Below are positions 6,715 through 13,431 of a stretch of 13,431 nt of DNA, in pieces. This stretch comes from JAJPKE01 sp052143275 (GTDB lineage Bacteria; Chloroflexota; Ktedonobacteria; Ktedonobacterales; JADMIN01): assembly GCA_052143275.1 (NCBI GenBank), contig JBKQTH010000050.1, positions 1-13,431 on the forward strand. The letters are read 5' to 3'. Position numbers and translations under genes: made by a program. The notes under the pieces are model-generated. The model ran no database searches. It was not told where the DNA came from and worked only from the letters and a program-made list of their open reading frames with translations. The stretch's first letter is position 1; each line of letters begins with the position of its first letter.

Positions 6715-9426
6715 ATGCCTGAAGGCATATCTGACGAGCAGTATATAGCGGAGCTCGAAACTGCTATCGAGCGCATTTGGGAGATTGCGCGACGCGAGGG
6801 ATTGGATCCGTATCCTACCAATTTTGAGCTGGTTCCGGCTACCATTATGTATGAGTTCGGGGCTTATATGCTGCCGGGTCGATTCAGTCACTGGTCGCGA
6901 GGCAAAGCCTATTACCGGATGAAGACCGAGTATGATTATGGTCTCAGCAAGATCTATGAGCTGGTAGTGAATACCAACCCATCATACGCCTTTCTGATGG
7001 AGCAGAATGACTTGCTGCAAAACAAGGTGGTCGTGGCTCATGTACTGGGACATACCGATTTTTTCAAGAACAATACCTATTTCCACTTTACGCCCGCCAA
7101 TATGATCGACAAGGTTAGCGTCAACGCCGATCGCATTCGTAAGTATGAATATGACCACGGCACCGCCACGGTAGAGCGCTTCCTGGATGCAGTGCTGGCC
7201 ATCGAAGAACATATCGACCCGAATCTATATATCAAGCGCGCCAGTGACCGACAGGATGACCAGGGCAAGGAGAAGAAAGAGAAGCATCGTCCCGAGTCTG
7301 CGTACGATGATCTTTGGAGCCTGGCGGAGCGCAAAGCGGCCCAGGCTAAGGAAGAAGCCGAGCGTTCACTCCGCTCTAAGCATCGCCGCTTCCCGCCCGA
7401 GCCGGAGAAAGATATTCTTCTTTTCATGGCGCGCTATGCCCCAAATCTCGAAGACTGGCAGCGAGATGTCCTCATGATCGTGCGTGAGGAGATGGTCTAT
7501 ATCGTACCCCAGATGCAGACCAAGATACTGAACGAGGGGTGGGCTTGTCTGCTTGGCAGCAGCCTCGTGTTAACCGACAACGGATTGTTGCGCTATGACG
7601 CACTGCACCAGCGGCTGGCGGCAGGTACACAAGTAGGCGTGAGCAGCGGCCTGGGCTCGCTGGACAGGATCACCGATCGTCATGTTCGCCACAATGCCCC
7701 GACCATTCGAATGCGCACCCGGCGTGGTCTCACGCTTGAGGGCGCCGAAGAGCACAAGCTGAGTATAGGCCCTGACCAGTGGATGGCGCTGAAAGATATA
7801 ACCGTCGGGCAGAGGATACCGCTCAGCGTTGGGGATAATATCTGGTCCAATGTGTATGTGCCGCTCAATACTCCAGCGCCGTTGGCGGTTCCTACTGCCG
7901 CCGATATTGCTCGTAGCTCCGGAGCTAATATCTTCATGGTTTATCGCCATCTGAGCGGCAAGACGACAGGCCGAGACACTGGTATTGCCGCCGCCATTTC
8001 CGATCTGGGGTACCAGCGCGGCACAGCGGGCAAACCGCTCTACCAGCATCGCACCCCGCTCGTAGCGCCGGACCATGTAAGCGAAGAGTTAGCCGAGTTC
8101 CTTGGTAACCTCATCGGTGACGGCAATCTCCATCCTAGCAAGAACGCTATTGGCTTCACCAGTGGTGATCGTGAAGCGGCTGACCGCTATGCGGCGCTGG
8201 TCACCAGTCTCTTCGCCATCGAGCCGAAGCTATTCTGGGACGCTCGGACCATCAACGGTACGGGTGGGCGCTGGCGTGTGGTCTTTTATTCGGCCAATGT
8301 GCTCGACTTGCTCGTGTCTCTGGGCATTGACCTCGCGGCCAAAGCGCCAGAGAAGCATATTCCGGACTGTATCTTACAGTCACCCAAGACCGTCGTCAGC
8401 GCTTTCCTGCGAGCCTATTTCGATTGCGACGGCTGCGCCTCTCTAAAAGATGGAGTCATTCTCTCGACCTTCAGCGCGAAGATCGCCGAGACGCTGCAAA
8501 TCTTGCTGCTGAACTTTGGTATTCTCAGCCGGAAGCACGGTCCAAATGTGCAGATTGCCGGCCGCTCAGCCGAGATCTTCGAGACCGAGATTGGATTCGG
8601 CTTGGCGCGCAAGCAAGAGAAGTTGCGTGGCTACGTTGCCAATCGCAAATGGTTCAAGGCAGAAGATCCAACCGACGAAGTGGTGAGTATCGAACATGGA
8701 GTGGCTGACGTGTACGACATAACTGTGGACCGAGTTCACCGCTATGTCGCCAACGGTATGACCCATCACAACAGTTTCTGGCACGCGCGAATCATGCGCG
8801 AGATGGATCTCAACGACGCCGAGTACACCGCTTTCGCGGCAATGCATTCCGGGGTACTGGCACCGCAACGCATGCACGTGAATCCCTACCACCTCGGCTA
8901 CCGGATTCTCGAAGATATCGAGCAGCGCTGGAACAATCCTACCGAAGATGAGCAGGCCAAGTTTAGGCGTACGCCGGGGGAGGGACGCAAGAAGATCTTC
9001 GAGGTGCGCGAGATCGAGAGCGACGTGTCGCTGATTCGCAATTACTTGACGAAGGAGCTGGTCGAGGATCTGGACCTGTATCTTTATCAGAAGGAGGGAG
9101 ATGAGTGGGTTATCGTCGAGAAGAACTGGGAGAAGATACGGGATGGCCTTATCGCCAGCCGCACCAACTTCGGGTATCCTTACATTACAGTGATAGACGC
9201 TGATTTCAATGGAAATACTGAATTACTCTTAAAGCATCACTACGAGGGGCAGGAGCTCGACATAGTCTATGCTCAAAAGACTCTCGAGTATATCCAGTAC
9301 ATCTGGTCACGACCGGTCCACTTGGAGACCATGGTTGACGGTGACCTTACTCGTCTGAGCTACAATGGGGATTGCCACACCCAAACCCAGATCGAAGACG
9401 CCGGCCAAGAGGACGAAGAAAACTGA
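6715..9426 (+). CDS. spoVR: SpoVR family protein interrupted in frame by an intein
   Basis: A single 903-codon frame starts at ATG 6715, 6 nt behind a strong GGAGG (6704-6708). Residues 1-277 and 687-903 are the two SpoVR parts; residues 278-686 are an intein. After splicing the host protein would be 494 residues, in line with B. subtilis SpoVR and E. coli YcgB. Family landmarks are YxxGxxNF-like DPYPTNFELV (31-40), VAHVLGHTDFFKNN (107-120), the split motif NEGWA (273-277) with SFWHARIMRE (687-696), and NPYHLG (723-728). Residues 178-230 are a charged, probably flexible insert. SpoVR is needed for proper spore cortex formation in Bacillus; its biochemistry is unknown. His109, His113 and Glu274 could be metal ligands, which is inference. 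It is the last gene of the prkA-yhbH-spoVR set and ends 18 bp from the converging response regulator gene. No frameshift or stop was seen across either junction. Confidence 0.95.
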   Translation: MPEGISDEQYIAELETAIERIWEIARREGLDPYPTNFELVPATIMYEFGAYMLPGRFSHWSRGKAYYRMKTEYDYGLSKIYELVVNTNPSYAFLMEQNDLLQNKVVVAHVLGHTDFFKNNTYFHFTPANMIDKVSVNADRIRKYEYDHGTATVERFLDAVLAIEEHIDPNLYIKRASDRQDDQGKEKKEKHRPESAYDDLWSLAERKAAQAKEEAERSLRSKHRRFPPEPEKDILLFMARYAPNLEDWQRDVLMIVREEMVYIVPQMQTKILNEGWACLLGSSLVLTDNGLLRYDALHQRLAAGTQVGVSSGLGSLDRITDRHVRHNAPTIRMRTRRGLTLEGAEEHKLSIGPDQWMALKDITVGQRIPLSVGDNIWSNVYVPLNTPAPLAVPTAADIARSSGANIFMVYRHLSGKTTGRDTGIAAAISDLGYQRGTAGKPLYQHRTPLVAPDHVSEELAEFLGNLIGDGNLHPSKNAIGFTSGDREAADRYAALVTSLFAIEPKLFWDARTINGTGGRWRVVFYSANVLDLLVSLGIDLAAKAPEKHIPDCILQSPKTVVSAFLRAYFDCDGCASLKDGVILSTFSAKIAETLQILLLNFGILSRKHGPNVQIAGRSAEIFETEIGFGLARKQEKLRGYVANRKWFKAEDPTDEVVSIEHGVADVYDITVDRVHRYVANGMTHHNSFWHARIMREMDLNDAEYTAFAAMHSGVLAPQRMHVNPYHLGYRILEDIEQRWNNPTEDEQAKFRRTPGEGRKKIFEVREIESDVSLIRNYLTKELVEDLDLYLYQKEGDEWVIVEKNWEKIRDGLIASRTNFGYPYITVIDADFNGNTELLLKHHYEGQELDIVYAQKTLEYIQYIWSRPVHLETMVDGDLTRLSYNGDCHTQTQIEDAGQEDEEN
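7891..8019 (+). other. LacI-type helix-turn-helix-like insert within the intein
   Basis: Intein residues 116-158 read PTAADIARSSGANIFMVYRH, then LSGKTTGRDTGIAAAISD, then LGYQRG. This follows the LacI-family headpiece layout: T-x-x-D-[IV]-A-x-x-x-G (helix 1 and turn), a recognition helix with V-x-R-x-[VL], a short loop with GK, and the third helix ending AAIxxLGY. The strict LacI signature is not fully met: Ala127 and Asn128 replace the usual Val and Ser/Thr. It lies between the N-terminal splicing half and the first LAGLIDADG motif, and would add DNA contacts for the endonuclease. Basis: sequence pattern by eye. Confidence 0.68.
8077..8535 (+). other. LAGLIDADG (DOD-type) homing endonuclease domain of the intein
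   Basis: Two LAGLIDADG motifs are visible: FLGNLIGDG (intein 185-193; 8098-8124) and LRAYFDCDG (288-296; 8407-8433). The catalytic acidic residues Asp192 and Asp295 are both kept, and a typical LLLNFGILSRKHG helix and strand follow (intein 320-332). The single-chain two-motif layout is that of a monomeric endonuclease that would cut an intein-free spoVR allele at the NEGWA/S site. With no frame damage, it looks recently active or under selection. Confidence 0.9.
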
Positions 9427-9444
9427 TCGCCTGATCATCGCCTC

Positions 9445-10167
9445 CTAACCTTTGTAGCGATAGCCTACACCGCGTACGGTAAGCAGAAGCTGGGGATTGG
9501 CCGGATCGTCTTCCAGCTTCTCGCGCAGCCAGCGCATATGCACGTCGACCGTGCGGGTATCACCAGCATAGTCATATCCCCAGACGTGCTGCAGCAGGCG
9601 GTCTCGCGTCAGGACTAGCCCTTTATTGCGCACCAGGTAGACCAGGAGATCAAAGAGACGGGTAGGGAGTTCAATCTCGCGCTCGCCACGCATCACCTCA
9701 CGCCGGTCTACGTCGATGTGTAGATCTCCGGAGGTCAAGACCCTCCGGTCTTCCGGGGAGTTCTCAACCACGACGCTTGCGTTTGAGGGCACATGCTCAC
9801 CGCGCCGTAGTAAGGCCCGCACCCGGGCGCGCAATTCTTTCCAGCTAAATGGCTTGGTGACATAGTCGTCGGCACCGAGTTCCAGTCCAATGACCTTATC
9901 GGTTTCTTCGCCACGCGCTGTCAGCATGAGAATTGGGGTGTTGGCCGTCTCCGGCCGGGTTCGTAGCTGCCGGCAGACGTCCAGACCATCCAGACGCGGC
10001 AGCATGAGGTCCAACATTACCAGAGAAACGGGATTCTGATGGGTAATTTCAAGTGCCGAAATCCCATCGGCAGCGGTTAGCACAACGTACCCCTCACCGC
10101 GTAGGTTATAGGCAATAGTGTCACGGAGAGCGCCGTCATCTTCCACTACGAGTATCGTCCGTTCCAA
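9445..10167 (-). CDS. OmpR/PhoB-family response regulator, probably for phosphate starvation
   Basis: The 240-residue protein starts at a TTG codon (10167) behind AAGGGGAAG; the start is fixed by MERTILVVEDD, the normal receiver-domain opening. The receiver domain (1-120) has Asp9/Asp10-type acidic residues in VVEDD, the phosphoacceptor Asp53 in VMLDLMLPRLDG, Thr83 in MLTAR and Lys105 in DDYVTKPF. After a linker of about 20-25 residues, the winged-helix DNA-binding domain (about 145-239) shows FDLLVYLVRNKG, RTVDVHMRWLREKL and TVRGVGYRYKG. It is the last gene of the pst-phoU block, 35 nt after phoU, so a PhoB/PhoP role in the phosphate response is likely by context. No histidine kinase is adjacent: the next gene downstream converges. 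Related regulators of other signals cannot be excluded by sequence alone. Confidence 0.9.
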   Translation of the reverse strand: MERTILVVEDDGALRDTIAYNLRGEGYVVLTAADGISALEITHQNPVSLVMLDLMLPRLDGLDVCRQLRTRPETANTPILMLTARGEETDKVIGLELGADDYVTKPFSWKELRARVRALLRRGEHVPSNASVVVENSPEDRRVLTSGDLHIDVDRREVMRGEREIELPTRLFDLLVYLVRNKGLVLTRDRLLQHVWGYDYAGDTRTVDVHMRWLREKLEDDPANPQLLLTVRGVGYRYKG

Positions 10168-10202
10168 ATTGCTTCCCCTTTGTCCGCTAGACTGCCGCCT
10201 GG

Positions 10203-10856
10203 TCAGTTAAGCTCTTCAATCTCTCCAGAGACCATATAGATCACATCCTCACAAATATTGGTCACGCGATCTCCGATGCGCTCGAGATCATGCGTGACAA
10301 ACAACAGACTGGTGGCCAGTTGGATGATAGACGTGTTCTTGGTCATGCGGTCGAGCAGATCGGTAAAAATGGCGCTATGCAGATGATCGATTTCATCGTC
10401 TTTGGCGCAGACATCTCGTGCGGCCTGCACATTTACGTCGATAAAGGCCTGTATGCCGGCTCTTACTTGCGCCTGCACCAGCTTGGCCATCTCGCCTAGG
10501 TCACCCAGCGTCGGCAGCGGCTCGATCTCAGGAATACGATGGACCTGCCTGGCGATTGCCATCGAGTGGTCACCCATTCGCTCGAGTTCGTTGATGACCA
10601 ACTGAACGGTCGTCAACTCGCGAAGGTCTCGTGCCACTGGTGCCTGGCGTGCGATCACACTGATGCACCGGTTGCGGATACTGCGCTGCAGCTCATTGAT
10701 CATGCCGTCATCGCGGCGCACGTCCTCCGCCAGGATCGTGTCATGGTGTAAGAGCGCCTGCATGGCGCGGGCAATAGAACTCTCAACCAGCGAAGCCATC
10801 TGAATGACGGCTTCTTCGATCTCCCGCAGTTCCTGATGAAAGGTCTCTCGCGGCAT
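10203..10856 (-). CDS. phoU: PhoU, phosphate signalling and transport regulator
   Basis: This 217-residue protein has the normal PhoU length and opening (MPRETFHQELREIEEAVIQM). It has two three-helix PhoU repeats, each with a conserved metal-binding stretch: ELERMGDH (90-97) and DLERIGDRVTNICED (190-204). PhoU is a cytoplasmic protein that links the Pst importer to the sensor kinase and represses the Pho response when phosphate is plentiful. It lies 55 nt after pstB copy 1 and 35 nt before the response regulator, in the same direction. The ribosome binding site is a purine run (GAGAGAGAGAAA) directly before ATG, with GGGGAG further upstream. Confidence 0.94.
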   Translation of the reverse strand: MPRETFHQELREIEEAVIQMASLVESSIARAMQALLHHDTILAEDVRRDDGMINELQRSIRNRCISVIARQAPVARDLRELTTVQLVINELERMGDHSMAIARQVHRIPEIEPLPTLGDLGEMAKLVQAQVRAGIQAFIDVNVQAARDVCAKDDEIDHLHSAIFTDLLDRMTKNTSIIQLATSLLFVTHDLERIGDRVTNICEDVIYMVSGEIEELN

Positions 10857-10911
10857 CTCATTTCTCTCTCTCTGTACTCTGCTCTCCCCAAGCCTGTCTC
10901 ATCAAATCAGA

Positions 10912-11787
10912 TTAGCCAAAGCGGCCGGTTACGAATTCTTCGGTGCGCTTATCCTGGGGCCGCAGAAATAGTTGATTGGTCGCTCCAAATTCGATGAGGT
11001 TCCCACTCAAAAAGAAGCCCGTGTACTGGGAGACTCGCGCTGCCTGCTGGAGATTGTGGGTGACAATCACGATCGTGTACGAGTTTTTCAGCTGGTCAAC
11101 CAGTTCTTCAATTTTGAGGGTGGAAATTGGATCAAGAGCCGAGGCCGGCTCATCCATCAATAAGACGTCGGGCGCGACCGCCAATGCACGCGCAATACAC
11201 AGGCGCTGTTGTTGGCCGCCGGAGAGACCTTGCGCACTCGTATTGAGCCGGTCTTTGACCTCATCCCAGAGCGCGGCTCCACGAAGGCTACGCTCGACGA
11301 TCTCGTGCATGTCGTGGCGGCTGTGATGGCCCTGGATATGTAAACCGTAGACAACGTTATTGAATATAGAACTGGGAAATGGGTTCGGGCGTTGGAACAC
11401 CATGCCGATGCGCTGGCGGATATCGACGACGTCTGTCTCCGGCGCATAAAGATCTATGCCGTTCCACTTGGCAGAACCGGTGACCCGGGCGCCCGGCGTC
11501 AGATCATGCATGCGGTTGAGAGCCCGCAGAAAGGTTGATTTGCCACAGCCGGAGGGACCCATCAGTGCGGTGACCTGACGTTCAGGAATGTTTATGCTGA
11601 CATCGTGGAGTGCGTGGTTTGAACCATAATACACATTCAACTGCTCCACCTGCAGCTTGACTGGCAGTGTACCTAATGCCTCGGCCATCTGAGATGTCGA
11701 TGGAATCGAATACGCTGCTACCCCTTCCGCACCTGTGGATAGAGCACCCGTTTGTATCTGTGGTTGATCGATTGAATTCTGTGCCAT
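10912..11787 (-). CDS. pstB: PstB phosphate ABC transporter ATP-binding protein, copy 1 (downstream)
   Basis: The protein has 291 residues from ATG 11787, behind AGAGGG at an 8-nt spacing. An internal ATG at 11688 would give the usual length but has no ribosome binding site. Residues 1-43 are a Ser/Gln/Ala-rich extension absent from copy 2. The ATPase has Walker A GPSGCGKST (77-85), Q-loop Gln132 in MVFQRPNPFP, the signature LSGGQ (188-192), Walker B VLLMDEP (208-214) and His244 in VTHN. MVFQ(R/Q)PNPFP and the TGRFG end are typical of PstB. It powers the PstA/PstC channel on the cytoplasmic face. It is a clear paralogue of the next gene upstream, and both look intact. Confidence 0.95.
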   Translation of the reverse strand: MAQNSIDQPQIQTGALSTGAEGVAAYSIPSTSQMAEALGTLPVKLQVEQLNVYYGSNHALHDVSINIPERQVTALMGPSGCGKSTFLRALNRMHDLTPGARVTGSAKWNGIDLYAPETDVVDIRQRIGMVFQRPNPFPSSIFNNVVYGLHIQGHHSRHDMHEIVERSLRGAALWDEVKDRLNTSAQGLSGGQQQRLCIARALAVAPDVLLMDEPASALDPISTLKIEELVDQLKNSYTIVIVTHNLQQAARVSQYTGFFLSGNLIEFGATNQLFLRPQDKRTEEFVTGRFG

Positions 11788-11866
11788 TACTTATCCCTCT
11801 GTATCCCACTGCACGTACTCACGGTTGATACTCGGTTGGTTAGCTGGATGCATGGCTGTAGCGTAG

Positions 11867-11896
11867 CTTTCTACCTAGGTACTTTCTATCTAGGTG
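11867..11896. repeat. Imperfect 15-bp tandem repeat between the pstB genes
   Basis: CTTTCTACCTAGGTA (11867-11881) is followed at once by CTTTCTATCTAGGTG (11882-11896), with 13 of 15 positions the same. The first unit contains the 8-bp palindrome ACCTAGGT. It lies in the 215-bp gap between pstB copy 2 and copy 1, about 80 bp before the copy 1 start. It could bind a dimeric regulator, or be a chance slippage duplication. It does not match the E. coli Pho box spacing of 11 bp. Confidence 0.45.
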
Positions 11897-12002
11897 GCGT
11901 TGGCAACGTGAACGCGACGGGATCGTGGTGTGTGGGTGTCTAGCTCCTAGCGATTGGGCGAAAGAGACCTCTAACCGCCAAGGTGTCCAACACACAAACG
12001 AT

Positions 12003-12755
12003 TCAGCCAAACCGCCCAGTAATGTAATCTTCGGTTTCCTGTTTCTGGGGTCGTGAATAAATCGTTGCCGTCGGCCCCTCTTCGATGAGGTACCCTTGAA
12101 GGAAAAAGGCAGTTCGATCAGCAACACGTCCCGCTTGCTGCATGTTATGCGTCACAATGACAATGGTGTAGTGCGCTTTGAGCTGCGCGATCAACTCTTC
12201 CACTTGTAGTGTGGCAATGGGATCCAGTGCTGAGCAGGGCTCATCCATCAGCAGAATCTGCGGCTGCACTGCCAGTGCTCGAGCGATGCAGAGTCGCTGT
12301 TGTTGGCCACCAGAGAGCGATGAGGCAGAGGTTTGCAGCCGGTACTTGACTTCGTCCCAGAGGGCTGCCTGGCGGAGACTCTGTTCGACAAGCTGAGCTA
12401 CGTCACCACCTCTGGCAATGCCATTAATCTTGGCCCCGATGGCGACATTGTCAAAAATACTCCGGGTAGGCAGAGGATTGGGCTGCTGGAAGACCATACC
12501 GATGTGCCGACGGACAGACATCGCACGGATGTTTGGTGCGTAGATGTTCGCGCCATCTACCAGCACGATCCCTTTCACGCGGGCACCAGGAACTTCTTCG
12601 TGTAAACGATTGAGACAACGCACAAAGGTTGACTTCCCGCAACCTGAGGGACCAATCAGCGCCGTAACACTGAAGGGCTCGAATGCGAGGTTAATATCGT
12701 GAAGTGCCTGGTTCTGCCCATACCAGGCATTCAGATTCTGGACAGTGAATGCCAC
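12003..12755 (-). CDS. pstB: PstB phosphate ABC transporter ATP-binding protein, copy 2 (upstream)
   Basis: The 250-residue protein starts at GTG (12755), 6 nt behind AAGGAG. It has the standard PstB length with no N-terminal extension. Walker A is GPSGCGKST (35-43), the Q-loop is at Gln90 in MVFQQPNPLP, the signature LSGGQ is at 147-151, Walker B ILLMDEP at 167-173 and the switch His at 203. It ends ITGRFG, like copy 1. It follows pstA by 67 nt and precedes copy 1 by 215 nt, so it sits in the position where a single pstB is normally found. Copy 1 is then the likelier extra gene, but which is the original cannot be told here. Confidence 0.95.
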   Translation of the reverse strand: MAFTVQNLNAWYGQNQALHDINLAFEPFSVTALIGPSGCGKSTFVRCLNRLHEEVPGARVKGIVLVDGANIYAPNIRAMSVRRHIGMVFQQPNPLPTRSIFDNVAIGAKINGIARGGDVAQLVEQSLRQAALWDEVKYRLQTSASSLSGGQQQRLCIARALAVQPQILLMDEPCSALDPIATLQVEELIAQLKAHYTIVIVTHNMQQAGRVADRTAFFLQGYLIEEGPTATIYSRPQKQETEDYITGRFG

Positions 12756-12822
12756 GATTCACTCCTTCTTATCCGTTTTGTACCGTCAACACATCTGCAC
12801 AAACGTACCACGTTTCGTGAAC

Positions 12823-13431
12823 TCACCGCCCACGTGGTCTGAACCCCCCAGTTGCCCAGCGCACCAAGAGCGAGGTGAGGATAATCAGCAGCATCAAAAC
12901 CAGTGCCCCGGCAAATGCCTTATTCTGCTCGGATGGGAACGGAGAGAGCGTGTCATTGAACACCTGTACGGGAAGCGACCCTATTGGCCCGACAAGGGTG
13001 CGTGGGAAGAAGTTACTGCTTCCAGCTGCTATCAAGAGCGGAGCGGTCTCACCAGCGACGCGCGCAATCGCTAGCATTATGCCCGTGACGATTCCACTCA
13101 CAGCTGAAGGCACGACCACCCGCAGAATCGTCCGCGACTCGGTTGCCCCCAAGGCAATAGAAGCCTCGCGCAGTTCCTTGGGCACCAGCCTGAGGACCTC
13201 CTCTGTAGCTCGAGCTACGGTCGGGATCATAATGATGCTGAGCGCCGCGCCGCCGGCCCAACCTGTATAGGACTGCAAGGGTATATCGATCAAGGCATAC
13301 GCGAACAGGCCGAAGATGATCGTTGGGAGGCCGGTCAGGGTGTCGACAAGGAATCGGATCCCTGCAGCGAGTCGACCACGGCCATACTCGGAGAGATAAA
13401 TGCCGACTGACATCCCTAGGGGAATGCCGAT
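12823..13431 (-). CDS. pstA: PstA phosphate ABC transporter permease (5' part cut by window edge)
   Basis: The last 202 residues are visible; the frame is open to the right edge through IGIPLGMSVGIYLSEYG, so the ATG at 13413 is internal and about 90-100 N-terminal residues are missing. Several hydrophobic helices are present (for example LPTIIFGLFAYALI, and the C-terminal AFAGALVLMLLIILTSLLV). The cytoplasmic coupling loop shows the EAA-type motif of binding-protein-dependent permeases: LVPKELREASIALGATESRT. AGETAPLLIAAG and SLPVQVFN are typical of PstA. It forms the membrane channel with PstC and is driven by PstB. pstC and pstS are expected upstream, outside the window. Confidence 0.94.
   Translation of the reverse strand: MGIPLGMSVGIYLSEYGRGRLAAGIRFLVDTLTGLPTIIFGLFAYALIDIPLQSYTGWAGGAALSIIMIPTVARATEEVLRLVPKELREASIALGATESRTILRVVVPSAVSGIVTGIMLAIARVAGETAPLLIAAGSSNFFPRTLVGPIGSLPVQVFNDTLSPFPSEQNKAFAGALVLMLLIILTSLLVRWATGGFRPRGR

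Larger units (their letters stand above)
7546..8772 (+). mobile_element. Complete 409-aa intein with homing endonuclease in SpoVR
   Basis: The element begins at Cys1 (TGT 7546-7548; CLLGSSLVLTDNG, block A) and ends with VYDITVDRVHRYVANG (block F; 389-404) followed by MTHHN (405-409). This gives the penultimate His408 and terminal Asn409 (AAC 8770-8772); the next residue is Ser+1 of the host. Block B is LTLEGAEEHKL, with His70 present but Ala67 where Thr is usual. Removing the element joins NEGWA to SFWH, restoring the uninterrupted SpoVR motif, which fixes both borders. A LAGLIDADG endonuclease domain and a helix-turn-helix-like segment lie between the splicing halves. All residues needed for standard class 1 splicing are present, so splicing is expected but not shown. 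Base composition by eye is not clearly unlike that of the host gene. Confidence 0.95.

Noticed and set aside
7546..8772. A separate endonuclease gene inserted in spoVR
   Set aside because: There is no stop or independent start; the frame is continuous and has both intein splice ends, so it is an intein and not an intron or free-standing gene.
11867..11896. Classical Pho box
   Set aside because: The repeat unit is 15 bp and lacks the CTGTCAT-like core, so it is reported only as a tandem repeat.
11840..12127. Minus-strand 95-codon frame in the pstB gap
   Set aside because: It overlaps the 3' end of pstB copy 2 in another frame and has no recognisable family.
1..13431. tRNA, rRNA, CRISPR array, insertion sequence or phage attachment site
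   Set aside because: No cloverleaf, conserved rRNA stretch, regularly spaced repeats, transposase or integrase was found on either strand.

Overview
The window looks like chromosome from a Gram-positive-like, sporulation-associated bacterium, most likely Chloroflexota of the Ktedonobacteria type. That placement is inference. It rests on the prkA-yhbH-spoVR trio, a C39-like cysteine peptidase with a long low-complexity cytoplasmic tail, an EcsC-family membrane protein, a tandem pair of pstB genes, and moderately GC-rich DNA with clear GGAGG-type ribosome binding sites. No rRNA, tRNA, CRISPR array or insertion sequence was seen.

Layout. Positions 1-1321 (minus, cut by the left edge) encode a membrane-anchored C39-like peptidase. 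It diverges from a plus-strand EcsC-family gene (1609-2637), and the 287-bp gap between them carries a well-placed promoter-like pair for each gene. A 975-bp stretch with no convincing gene follows (2638-3612). It holds a promoter-like pair, several hairpins and an inverted repeat that ends beside the prkA ribosome binding site. Next come three co-directional genes with short gaps: prkA (3613-5508), yhbH (5543-6697) and spoVR (6715-9426). They correspond to the yeaG-yeaH-ycgB set of enterobacteria and to the sporulation-linked genes of Bacillus.

The most striking feature is a complete 409-residue intein inside SpoVR (7546-8772), placed exactly in the conserved NEGWA/SFWH motif. It has a splicing domain, a LAGLIDADG homing endonuclease with both catalytic aspartates, and, between them, a segment that reads like a LacI-type helix-turn-helix domain.

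spoVR converges, across 18 bp, on a minus-strand phosphate block. In transcription order this block is pstA (cut by the right edge), pstB copy 2, pstB copy 1, phoU and an OmpR/PhoB-type response regulator. It encodes the inner part of a phosphate ABC importer, its negative regulator and a probable transcription factor. pstS and pstC are expected just beyond the right edge, and no sensor kinase is in view. The 215-bp gap between the two pstB genes contains an imperfect 15-bp tandem repeat.
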